Source: CAYMBP01 sp964388745
GTDB taxonomy: Bacteria > Babelota > Babeliae > Babelales > RVW-14
Direction: 5' to 3'
NCBI GenBank assembly: GCA_964388745.1
Contig: CAYMBP010000011.1
Location: forward strand, 1-46,915
Length of the DNA stretch: 46,915 nt
Position 1 is the stretch's first letter; each line of letters begins with the position of its first letter. This document shows, one piece after another, positions 8,674 through 16,943 of the stretch. The notes beneath the pieces were generated by a model, which worked only from the letters and a program-made list of their open reading frames with translations, searched no databases and had not been told where the DNA came from. A program made the position numbers and the translations under genes.

Positions 8674-10613
8674 TTGAGAGCCCACATGTTTTGTAACATC
8701 CATTTTTGTACTGCTTGCGCAGAAGGATAGGATTTTTTAAGAGAGTTAATATTTTTAAATGCTGGAATAAATTGTTGAGATTGTTGAGCAAGTGAATCAA
8801 AATATGCAGGAAAAAGTGAGCCTGATGAAAACCAATTGATTGTTGGTGCTGCAAATCCAACTTTTTTACGTTGTAGTGTGATATCCGGTAAAATTCCCTG
8901 ACAGACTTGTTTTAACAAATATTTTTTTGTATTTTTTTTAAACTTAATCTTATCAGGAACATACATCATAAATTCAACAAGTTTATAATCAAGAAAGGGG
9001 ACGCGGGCTTCAACACCAACAGTCATAGACATTTTATCTGCTCGCATGAGTAATAACTCAGGAAGCCGATGTTTGAGTTCAAAGTAAAGCATTTGCTGAA
9101 AAAAGTCGCAGTCAGGCTCATATGCTTTTAGTTTATTAAAATAATGATTGGCAATTGAGCCACTGTCATATTCTTGTTGCATTCCAGGACAGAGTTGGTC
9201 AATGATTGAGTCATGTGTTGTTGGAGTAAGTGAATCAGTATTTTGGTGGATAAGTAGTTCTTTCTGATATTCATTAAAGCCAATTGCTCCACTCCAAAAG
9301 AGTGGTTGATTGTGGCTCCACTTATGAAGTAAGTCAACATATGATGAACGGTTTGATATTTTTTTGAGAGCTGAGGTTAAGCCTTTTTTTAGTGAAGTAG
9401 GAATATGTTTCATAAACCAGCTATTTAATATGTCATGGGCTTTTTTATATTGTGTGTAAACTGGATAGCCTACAAAAAGTTCATCGGCTCCCTCTCCTAC
9501 TTGAGCAACGGTAACTCCATGTTGTCGAGCAAGGTGAGCTACATGATAAAAAGGAATGCATACGCAGTCAGCAAGTGGTTCATCAAGGTGATAAATCATT
9601 TTTTCATAAAAATTAAAAGCATCTTTTTCAGTAATAATAAGCTCGTGATGATTTGTATTAAATTGTTCAGCAATGAGCCGAGCCCACTTAAATTCATTAA
9701 CTTCTTCAAGATTTTCAAATCCAACAGTAAATGTTTTGATATTTGAGGAAAATCGTGACATAAGTGCGACATTCAAGCTAGAGTCAATTCCTCCTGAAAG
9801 AAAGGCGCCAACAGGAACATCAGAGAGCATTCTTTTTCGTGTTGATTCAACGAGTAATGCCTTGATATTTTCAACACAGAACTCTTCTTGTTCAAATTCT
9901 TTTTTTTCACTTGCACTTAAATTAGTAAAGGGTTCATACCACTCACTGGCAAAAAACCGCTTTTGAGAGTCTATAGTAATGAAAGTGCCTGCAGGGACTT
10001 TATAAATACCATCATAAATAGTGTATGGAGCTGGAGTAATCATAAAAGTTAAATAATGATATCCAGCAATACTTGAATATTTTTTTTCTATCCAGGGGAG
10101 TTCCCATAAAGCTTTAATTTCTGAAGCAAAGCTTAGTATGCCTCCCTGTAGTGAAAAATATAGAGGTTTTACCCCAATTCGGTCACGTATGAGATAGAGT
10201 TCTTTTCGTCTAAAATCATAGAGGACTAACGCAAAAATTCCATCAAGTCTATAAATGCAATCAATGCCCCATTCTTTAAATGCATATAAAATGACTTGGG
10301 TATCTCCTGAAGAAGTAAAAGTATACCCTAATTCTTTCAGTTCTTTGCGGATAACCTGTTGGTTATAAATTTCACCATTAAAACAGATTACTACCTGTTC
10401 ATCTGGATCTATCATGGGTTGTTCGCCAGAAGAAGAAAGGTCTTGAATCTGAAGCCGTGCAAAAGAGAGTCCAAGGCCAGCTTCTTGATTTGACCAGGTT
10501 GAAGATGAATCTGGGCCTCGATGAGCAAGGCGCTCGTGCATACGAGTTAAAAGTTTATTATTGATGGTAAAGCGATTTTTAGAAATATTATAAAAACCAG
10601 CAAGTCCGCACAT
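8670..10613 (-). CDS. asnB: Asparagine synthase, glutamine-hydrolysing
   Basis: 647 residues. The start is the ATG at 10613, because the class II glutaminase domain needs Cys directly after Met (MCGLAGFYN); a TTG two codons upstream is rejected, and GGGGAG sits about 7 bases before the ATG. Glutaminase motifs: RGPDSS, CFNGEIYNQ, SSGDTQVIL. Synthetase domain: PP-loop AFLSGGIDSSLN, GEGADELFVGY and RADKMSMTVGVEARVPFLD. The enzyme makes asparagine from aspartate, glutamine and ATP, but members of this family inside polysaccharide clusters often amidate sugars instead. The position next to glycosyltransferases and a flavin oxidoreductase supports the glycan-modification reading; sequence alone does not decide. 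Confidence 0.92.
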   Translation of the reverse strand: MCGLAGFYNISKNRFTINNKLLTRMHERLAHRGPDSSSTWSNQEAGLGLSFARLQIQDLSSSGEQPMIDPDEQVVICFNGEIYNQQVIRKELKELGYTFTSSGDTQVILYAFKEWGIDCIYRLDGIFALVLYDFRRKELYLIRDRIGVKPLYFSLQGGILSFASEIKALWELPWIEKKYSSIAGYHYLTFMITPAPYTIYDGIYKVPAGTFITIDSQKRFFASEWYEPFTNLSASEKKEFEQEEFCVENIKALLVESTRKRMLSDVPVGAFLSGGIDSSLNVALMSRFSSNIKTFTVGFENLEEVNEFKWARLIAEQFNTNHHELIITEKDAFNFYEKMIYHLDEPLADCVCIPFYHVAHLARQHGVTVAQVGEGADELFVGYPVYTQYKKAHDILNSWFMKHIPTSLKKGLTSALKKISNRSSYVDLLHKWSHNQPLFWSGAIGFNEYQKELLIHQNTDSLTPTTHDSIIDQLCPGMQQEYDSGSIANHYFNKLKAYEPDCDFFQQMLYFELKHRLPELLLMRADKMSMTVGVEARVPFLDYKLVEFMMYVPDKIKFKKNTKKYLLKQVCQGILPDITLQRKKVGFAAPTINWFSSGSLFPAYFDSLAQQSQQFIPAFKNINSLKKSYPSAQAVQKWMLQNMWALK

Positions 10614-10649
10614 GACCAATTCTCCCCTTTTAAGAGCTTGATAATTGAG

Positions 10650-12101
10650 TTAGAGCGTTGCTTGAGACGGAGACTTTTTTTTACTTTGTGTTGTTTGTGT
10701 TGATTGTTCTTTAACTAATTTTTCAACAACATTCATCGCTGAGAGCATAGCAATATCCATGTTATTATATCGATGAAGTCCATTGCGTCCCATGAGGTGA
10801 AGATTTTTAAATGTTGAAAGATAGCCAAGTACCTCCCCGAGGTGTTCTTTATAATGCTCATCATACACGGGATAAGCCTCAGAGGTTCTCATAATAAATC
10901 CATCAATTACTTCTTCAGCCTTTGCTAGCCCAATGGTTTCAAGTTCTTGTGCGCCAAGCTTTACTAGTTCGCTATCTTCTGTTTGCCAGAATGGTTCGTC
11001 AGTGAAGGAAAAGTATTCAAGACTGAGTGCCGTATGTTCTGGATTGTTGCTCATTTTCATTGAAAAATTATTCATGTTCCCAACCCGCCCCATACGAACT
11101 TTTTTTTCATGCACATAAAGCCAGTGATCAGGGCAGACGTTAGCCTTTTTCACAATTAAATTAATCGTAATAAGGCCGCGGTATTTTAAGGAGTTTGCTG
11201 CTTGAATAACAGATTGAGGAGCAGGGGGGTCCATAGAAAGAATGAGCGTGCGAAGTGGCATAGTTGAAAGAAAATAGTCAGCTTCAATTCGGTGTAGTTT
11301 TTTTGCACCACTCTGTGGCTTGCTACTTGTATGTTGAGTGATTAATGCATCAATATAGTTGTTATGATGTTCAATAGTGACTACTTCTTCGTTCATTCGA
11401 ACAAGGCCATGATTATGATTTGAAATTTGCTGGGCAGCTTTGTTCCAGAGTGTTCCTGAACCAAGAGAGGGATAATAAAACTCATTATTAATGGTGCGTG
11501 GAGCATTTTTTTTAAACCATTTTCCAAAGAAAGCATAAAAAATTGCTTTAGAAAGTGAAAAGCCCTTGATTCGTTGTGCAGACCAATCAGACGAAATTTT
11601 ATTGCACTTAATGCCCCATACTTTCTCTGTATATGTTTTGAAAAAGATACTGAATAGTCGATAGCCAAACTTATTGGTTACCCAGTCTTCAAAGGTTTTT
11701 GGATTTTTAATAGGAAAGAGGCGGTAGTAGGTATAACTTAATATACTGCGAGCGCACTCAATAAGAGATAGACCTTTGATCACGTTTGTTGGCTCAAGAG
11801 GGTAATGAAAAAAATGATCATTGTAGTAAATGCGGGTAAAGCGCTTGTGTTTGATGAAGTCATCTTTCATAAGGTCTTTCCACCATTCTTCAATTGCTGG
11901 ATCTTCGGTGATGAAGTGATGAGGTCCAATGTCATATTTACACCCCTTATAGTCTGTTGTTTTTGCAAGGCCTCCAACAACAGAGTCTCGCTCAAGAACT
12001 GTTACATCAAACTGTTGGCTTTTGAGTAGCTCAACTCCTGCCGTTATCCCTGCAGGACCAGCACCAATAATGAGTACGTATTTTTTATTTCTGCTCCCCA
12101 C
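10650..12101 (-). CDS. FAD/NAD-dependent oxidoreductase of the UDP-galactopyranose mutase / protoporphyrinogen oxidase-like group
   Basis: 483 residues from a GTG at 12101, five bases after the previous gene's stop and behind GGGTGAAGG; the longer frame opening with GTG at 12143 would overlap the upstream gene by 38 bp and has no ribosome site. The N-terminus is a Rossmann dinucleotide fold, VLIIGAGPAGITAGVELL, followed by LERDSVVGGLAKT and YDIGPHHF. Later FYYPSLGSGTLW and, near the C-terminus, GRNGLHRYNNMDIAMLSAM are typical of flavoproteins found in surface-polysaccharide clusters. Likely oxidises or isomerises a nucleotide sugar or a lipid-linked sugar; the substrate is unknown. Confidence 0.85.
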   Translation of the reverse strand: MGSRNKKYVLIIGAGPAGITAGVELLKSQQFDVTVLERDSVVGGLAKTTDYKGCKYDIGPHHFITEDPAIEEWWKDLMKDDFIKHKRFTRIYYNDHFFHYPLEPTNVIKGLSLIECARSILSYTYYRLFPIKNPKTFEDWVTNKFGYRLFSIFFKTYTEKVWGIKCNKISSDWSAQRIKGFSLSKAIFYAFFGKWFKKNAPRTINNEFYYPSLGSGTLWNKAAQQISNHNHGLVRMNEEVVTIEHHNNYIDALITQHTSSKPQSGAKKLHRIEADYFLSTMPLRTLILSMDPPAPQSVIQAANSLKYRGLITINLIVKKANVCPDHWLYVHEKKVRMGRVGNMNNFSMKMSNNPEHTALSLEYFSFTDEPFWQTEDSELVKLGAQELETIGLAKAEEVIDGFIMRTSEAYPVYDEHYKEHLGEVLGYLSTFKNLHLMGRNGLHRYNNMDIAMLSAMNVVEKLVKEQSTQTTQSKKKSPSQATL

Positions 12102-12105
12102 ACCT

Positions 12106-13449
12106 TCACCCTTTTTTTGAAAAGATCTTTGCCAAAAACACACTCGTTAACATAATAAAAAAATGTTCAACTGGCAACCTCAGCCGGGCAAAGCCGCACC
12201 CGAGAGATAAAAAGATAATGCTTGTAATCATAATAAATATGAAGCTTGCAAGGAAAAAATTATGAGTTATAAGCTCATAAAAACCAATACAAAATCCAAT
12301 AATCATCAATAGAAAAAAAAGTATTTCGTAATAAATAAAAAAACGAATTGATGTTTGAGTCTCTGGGTTTATAAAGCGATATAATTTTTGCGTTAGTGTA
12401 GTCTCTTGATTATAGCTGGGAAGCCTTCCCCCTGACTCAATTACTAAGAGCTCTGATGAGTAAAGGCCGCAAAGTGTTTTGAACCAGTTAAGTAAAAAAA
12501 GCTTTATAGTTTCACTTTTGCTCGTCAACATTAATTTTTTCGTATATTGCTCCATGATCCTTGTCTCTTCTATTTCAAGCAGAGGGCGGTTGAAAATGTT
12601 TTCTTGCTGCGTAATTTGTTGATTTACTTCGTGATAAGCTATGTTTTGCGCTTCATTGTATGAGCAATTTTGTTGTTTCATTAATAATTTTGCAGCACAA
12701 TGGTTTAAAAAATGTGGACCACCAAGTGTGTGAAAAAAAATCATGCCGGTAAAGTGATAATTGCGAATAAGCCACCAGGAAATAGTAAATCCCCATGTGC
12801 ATGTAAGAATCAAAGAAGAGCTTATTTTTTGTTTGCTGGTAAGTGGGCTGAGCATAAGTAGGCCAAGGATTAAAGGGAGGAGTAAATGTCCAACGGGCCT
12901 AACAAGAGAGGTAAGCCCAAGAATAAGGCCGCATAGTAGGGCGTCTATCTGTGTGGGATGTTGTACTATTTTGAAAAACATGATGGTAAATAAAATAAAT
13001 AAGATAATAAAAAGAGTTTCAGACATCATCAGCCCACTGTAAATAAGATAGCCGGGGTGTAGTGACGCAAGAAGTGTGGCAAATAAGTGAGCTTTTGGGT
13101 ATGAAGGAAAGAGTATTCTTGTAAGAAAAAAAATAAATAGAGGGATAAGTATGCTCAGAATTACTTGAGACCAAAGGGCAGCTACGGCAGAATTTTTAAA
13201 AAGATAATAGCAGCTTGCAAGAAAAAAAGAATAGCCGGGAAGGCGGTAGAAGTAGGGCTTATTTTGTTTGTCAACATATCCGTTTCCGCTTTCAAGAGAT
13301 TGTGCAAGTGAATGGTAGTGGGCGCTATCAAACGAGACTATGAGCGGGTTGTGCTGAAGATAAAGACTAAAAAAGAGTAGCCGGAGTATAAGCCCAATGG
13401 TCATAATAATGGTAAGGGGGACTATTGTTGTGAATCGTTGGTTACTCAT
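12106..13449 (-). CDS. GT-C family membrane glycosyltransferase (ArnT/PMT-like)
   Basis: 447 residues, about ten membrane helices. The first helix (LTIIMTIGLILRLLFFSLYL) leads into an outer loop with VSFDSAHYHSLAQSLESGNG, the D-x(3)-Y type acidic loop of ArnT/PMT-like enzymes, then NKPYFYRLPGYSFF. A long soluble loop of roughly 100 residues (about 250-350) is rich in Gln and charged residues. Start ATG at 13449 has AAGGGG eight bases before it and overlaps the preceding 73-aa ORF. Paralogue of 7369-8673. Predicted polyprenyl-phosphate sugar transferase. Confidence 0.8.
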   Translation of the reverse strand: MSNQRFTTIVPLTIIMTIGLILRLLFFSLYLQHNPLIVSFDSAHYHSLAQSLESGNGYVDKQNKPYFYRLPGYSFFLASCYYLFKNSAVAALWSQVILSILIPLFIFFLTRILFPSYPKAHLFATLLASLHPGYLIYSGLMMSETLFIILFILFTIMFFKIVQHPTQIDALLCGLILGLTSLVRPVGHLLLPLILGLLMLSPLTSKQKISSSLILTCTWGFTISWWLIRNYHFTGMIFFHTLGGPHFLNHCAAKLLMKQQNCSYNEAQNIAYHEVNQQITQQENIFNRPLLEIEETRIMEQYTKKLMLTSKSETIKLFLLNWFKTLCGLYSSELLVIESGGRLPSYNQETTLTQKLYRFINPETQTSIRFFIYYEILFFLLMIIGFCIGFYELITHNFFLASFIFIMITSIIFLSLGCGFARLRLPVEHFFIMLTSVFLAKIFSKKG

Positions 13450-13663
13450 GACGACCCCTTGTTATTGTTCTATGTAATTTATTTTTGAGGGACTTTTGTT
13501 TATATTGGTTGTTATCCAGGACTGGTGGGCCCCACGCGCACCTATCTTTGATAACTTTAGTCTGTTCTTGATAATGATCGGAGAAGATAAGTTTTTCTAC
13601 AGAGTCTAAATTTTTTTTTAAGGATATACGCTGCAAGATTACAGAGTAATTTGAAGTGTTCAT
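13442..13663 (-). CDS. 73-aa hypothetical protein translationally coupled on both sides
   Basis: The ATG at 13663 overlaps the stop of the WD40-like gene as TAATG, and its TAA lies inside the start of the next glycosyltransferase (8-bp overlap). This nested spacing is the main evidence that it is a gene. The product begins MNTSNYSVILQRISLKKN, has no signal peptide or membrane helix, contains CAWGPPVLDNNQ, and ends in a strongly basic tail (KNKLHRTITRGRHE). No family recognised. It could be the remnant of a larger glycan-locus enzyme or a small regulatory/structural protein. Confidence 0.55.
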   Translation of the reverse strand: MNTSNYSVILQRISLKKNLDSVEKLIFSDHYQEQTKVIKDRCAWGPPVLDNNQYKQKSLKNKLHRTITRGRHE

Positions 13664-15096
13664 TAATTCTTTCTTTTGGTAAACGCATGACAAAGCTTAT
13701 ATTCTAATAAATCGGCTTTGCTTTGCTGTGAAAGTATATCATAAAATTGTTCTTGATATGTATCAGGTAAAGACAAAAAAATCATGAACCAAGTTAAAGA
13801 AAGTGTTACGTGCATAGTGGTATCTTTATGTTGTTGCAGTAATAACAAAAGTTTTAATTGAAATGGATGCAAAGAGAATAATCCCCTGAGTGAATAATCA
13901 ACGAGAATGGAACCATTTTGGTGTCCGGTGATTATTAATCCATTTTCTGAAACGCATAATGCTGTTGGCTCATGAACACAGTTAAACAAGGGATACGTGA
14001 CTGCCTTCTTCTGAGGGCCAGGTTGAATATGCAAGAATAAAACGGTATTCATTCGGTTAATTAAAACTGCTGTATTAGCCATATAAGGAAAGGGAGAAAT
14101 AGTTTCAATTTTATCGATTAGGGTTGTATTACTTACTTTATTATTCTCAATGGTGAGTGTTCGTAATGTACCAAGCAGATCAACATATAAGAGTGTATCG
14201 GCAGTGGTAAAAAACATTCTTTTAATCATTGCTTTGGTGTTTATGAGAACCAATTGAGATAATTTTTTTGATACAGGATCTACTGTAGAAATAACAGCAT
14301 CCCATCCAGTGCTGATAAATAATTCAGATTCTGGCTTAACAGTAAGGGCAGATAGGGCTTTTTGTTTGGTGTTAATATAAAGAAGGCATTTCTTTGTTAT
14401 GCTGCTCCAGGTAGAAAGGCAACCAAAGCCATCACCAACAAAGAGCTTGTTTTGCTCTGGTATGAGAGTGAGGAGTGTTATTTTTCCGCGATGTGTATCA
14501 TGAGTAAGTGAGGAATATGAGCGCAAGTCAGGATTATTCCATGAAAAAAATTCAACTTGGCAGCTCTGTTTTCTCACAAAAAAAACAGTATCTTGGTCAA
14601 TGGCAATAAAGTCAATGACACCCTCAAGTGTTTCGTTTATTGTCTGACTATTCATTTCCCAACGAAACACAAATCCATCTGCAGTGGTTGCTGCAAATTC
14701 ATTATCATTGCGAGCGGCAATGCTCAAAACTTTACATTCGCACATGGCAAAGTTTTTGCTTTCAGGCCGAAGGCATATTTGGGGAAAAAGTTTAGAAAAG
14801 AGTCTTTTATTTATTATATTTGCATTCATTAATTGGTGATTGAGTGAAAAATTGAGTATACACTCTTCTTCATTCAAGGGAGATAGGCTGGAGAGAGAGA
14901 GAAGCTTGCTACAAAGCTCTGCAGTTTGATTAAGTGGCTCTTCTGCAAGATTGTCTTGGTTGAGGAGAGATTGAAAAGCTGGCCTTATGAGCTTAGTGTA
15001 TGCTAAGAAATGAAGAGGTGAGGGTGTCATGCTTTTTCCTTTGCAAGGAGCAAGGAAAACAAGCAATAATAAAATAAATGTTCGAGCTACCTGCAT
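13663..15096 (-). CDS. Exported WD40-like beta-propeller protein
   Basis: 477 residues. Residues 1-21 form a signal peptide (TFILLLLVFLAP, then CKGKS, which could also be a lipobox-like cysteine). From about residue 120 there are propeller-like blades: EFAATTADGFVFRWEM, KLFVGDGFGCLSTWS, ELFISTGWDAVISTV and LIITGHQNGSILVDY. After the last blade the chain has a hydrophobic helix (FQLKLLLLLQQH) and LSLPDTYQEQFYDIL, a tail shared with other proteins here. Start ATG has AAAGGA in front. First gene of the downstream run of glycan genes, with which it overlaps by one base. Likely periplasmic or surface protein-interaction role; no enzyme motif seen. Confidence 0.8.
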   Translation of the reverse strand: MQVARTFILLLLVFLAPCKGKSMTPSPLHFLAYTKLIRPAFQSLLNQDNLAEEPLNQTAELCSKLLSLSSLSPLNEEECILNFSLNHQLMNANIINKRLFSKLFPQICLRPESKNFAMCECKVLSIAARNDNEFAATTADGFVFRWEMNSQTINETLEGVIDFIAIDQDTVFFVRKQSCQVEFFSWNNPDLRSYSSLTHDTHRGKITLLTLIPEQNKLFVGDGFGCLSTWSSITKKCLLYINTKQKALSALTVKPESELFISTGWDAVISTVDPVSKKLSQLVLINTKAMIKRMFFTTADTLLYVDLLGTLRTLTIENNKVSNTTLIDKIETISPFPYMANTAVLINRMNTVLFLHIQPGPQKKAVTYPLFNCVHEPTALCVSENGLIITGHQNGSILVDYSLRGLFSLHPFQLKLLLLLQQHKDTTMHVTLSLTWFMIFLSLPDTYQEQFYDILSQQSKADLLEYKLCHAFTKRKN

Positions 15097-15260
15097 GGTG
15101 TAGTTCCTTTCTTTTTTTGATAGATTGAGGCGATCAATGAAGGCTTTTCCATTTTATATATATGTTGTGTAGTTGATCATGTTTATGATTGTTTGGCAAC
15201 CATCGACTAATTTTTAGGAAAAAGGTGATCGTTTGACTATTGATGAAGTAAAAAACCTCC

Positions 15261-15571
15261 ATTTTTTTGCCAAGGCAAGCTCTCCATGTCAAAATCGTAG
15301 CAGATTATGGGATTGTATTGCAAGGTGTCAGAAAAAGAACACTTATTAAGAGCCTGTTTGTTTTTCATGACTTATTTTTGCCCAATATACTTAACAAAAA
15401 AAACAGTGGCTTCAACTAAAAGAAGCGCTTGATGAGATAGCAAATGATCAAACATTTGATATTCTTTCCTTTACTTATAAAAAACTAGAAAAGCCGCTAA
15501 AACTAATCTACAGAACAGTTGAGCCAGAAGTACCCAAGTTGCAAAACTCAAAAGTAGCAAGGCCAAATTGA
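15261..15571 (+). pseudogene. Fragment of an unrecognised coding region with a frame break
   Basis: In the 557-base gap between divergent genes one plus-strand frame reads protein-like text (LHVKIVADYGIVLQGVRKR, KSLFVFHDLFLPNILNK) and then, after an eight-A run near 15396-15403, another frame continues with QWLQLKEALDEIANDQTF, LSFTYKKLEKPLKLIYRTVE and a stop at 15571. No start, no ribosome site, no recognised family. The rest of the gap shows nothing except a promoter at its right end. Low confidence. Confidence 0.3.
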
Positions 15572-15590
15572 CAAATTTTTATGGTATACT
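15568..15590 (+). promoter_or_regulatory. Extended -10 promoter for the amino-acid permease
   Basis: TGGTATACT at 15582-15590 is a good extended -10 element. TTGACA lies at 15568-15573 but only 11 bases away, too close to act as a standard -35. Transcription would start near 15597, giving an untranslated leader of about 57 bases. Confidence 0.45.
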
Positions 15591-15653
15591 CGAATTCATT
15601 GGCTTACAGGTCTCGTAGCATACGGTGTATTTTAACGTAACAAAGGGTTTTTC

Positions 15654-16943
15654 GTGAATTCAAGACAGGTCGTAACAAAAATTTCACCTATTGCTGCTGC
15701 GGCAATTTGCATTAATACTATCATTGGTGGTGGTCTTTTTATTAATCCAAGTCCGCTTACAGCATTTGCAGGGCCGCTTGGTTTTGTGGGTTATCTATTG
15801 TCCACGATTTTGCTTATTCCTTTACTGCTTTCTATTGCTCATCTTGCTCGTAAAAATTCTGTTTCTGGTGGTCTATATGTTTATAGTAAATTGTATGTCC
15901 ATCCGTTAGCTGGATTTTTAAGTGGATGGGGTTATTTTATTGGTAAGACAACATCGGCTGCAATTTTGATGCATAGCTTTATTTTATTTTTGCAGCGCTC
16001 AATTCCAGCCATTGCCAATTTTTCAACACTTGGATTAGACTATCTGTTTATCATGGTCGTGGTATTGATGAACATTGTTGGCGTTCGTACTGGAGGAAAA
16101 GTGCAATGGCTCTTTGCAGGCCTTAAATTTTTTCCCTTATTTTCTGGTATTTTTTTAGGGTTTACTGCACTTGATGCACAAAATTTTGTTATGACGATGC
16201 ATGATGTTATTGGCTTGCCTTATACGGTTCCGATTGCCGTTTTTGCTTCTCTTGGCTTTGAGATTATCTGCTCAATTGGCCATATGGTTAAAGATCCTGA
16301 AAAAAATATTAAGCCTATTATTATGAGAACCTATCTCTTTTGTATGTTGATGAATATACTTTTTCAAAGCTCATTATTTGGAGCTCTTGGTATGTCATTA
16401 GCTGGGGCAAAGTCACCACTCTTGTTATTGTCTTCATTGTGGGCACCAACTTATTCACTCTTTTTTTCTATGATTAATGGTGCTGTTTTTGTAGCAATTA
16501 TTGGTTCCTGCTTTTCTATTTTTACCAGTAATTGCTGGAATCTTTTTACTCTTGCTGAGCATGGACATTTGCCTGGGGCTTCATGGCTTACACGATTAAA
16601 TAGGTATGATGTTCCCTGGGTGAGTTTGTTGGTGCAAGGGTTACTTGCCTCCCTAATTTTATTTTTGAATACAAATCAAATTCCCCTTCAAAACATGGCA
16701 ATTTTTGGACAAATTGTTGCGTATAGTTTGACAGCAATAGCTGCATTTCGAGCATCTCGTTGGGGTGTTTTGCCTGATCTTTCACCTTTGATTCCTCTGA
16801 TGGGATTTTTCAGTTGCTGTTGTATTTTAATGCTCTCAATGGTAAAGATGATGCAGTCTGGAGTTTCGATTTCTTTTTTGTTTTTATTTTTATTTGGCCT
16901 TGGTTCTTATGTTATCAGGTGTTTGATAAAATCTGCGGATTAA
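15654..16943 (+). CDS. APC-family amino-acid permease
   Basis: 429 residues, GTG start at 15654 with AAAGGG nine bases upstream. About twelve membrane helices. The first helix contains INTIIGGGLFINPSP, matching the glycine-rich substrate-binding break (IG-x-GIF) of APC superfamily transporters, and the second has GFVGYLLSTILLIPLLL. A later Y-T-V-P-I-A-V-F-A-S-L-G-F-E segment corresponds to helix 6. Family members exchange or import amino acids, which fits a host-dependent bacterium. Substrate not predictable. Its 3' end overlaps the convergent gpmI by 54 bp. Confidence 0.88.
   Translation: MNSRQVVTKISPIAAAAICINTIIGGGLFINPSPLTAFAGPLGFVGYLLSTILLIPLLLSIAHLARKNSVSGGLYVYSKLYVHPLAGFLSGWGYFIGKTTSAAILMHSFILFLQRSIPAIANFSTLGLDYLFIMVVVLMNIVGVRTGGKVQWLFAGLKFFPLFSGIFLGFTALDAQNFVMTMHDVIGLPYTVPIAVFASLGFEIICSIGHMVKDPEKNIKPIIMRTYLFCMLMNILFQSSLFGALGMSLAGAKSPLLLLSSLWAPTYSLFFSMINGAVFVAIIGSCFSIFTSNCWNLFTLAEHGHLPGASWLTRLNRYDVPWVSLLVQGLLASLILFLNTNQIPLQNMAIFGQIVAYSLTAIAAFRASRWGVLPDLSPLIPLMGFFSCCCILMLSMVKMMQSGVSISFLFLFLFGLGSYVIRCLIKSAD

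Noticed and set aside
9435..9966. Two overlapping plus-strand ORFs
   Set aside because: Antisense shadows of asnB, whose frame has all catalytic motifs.
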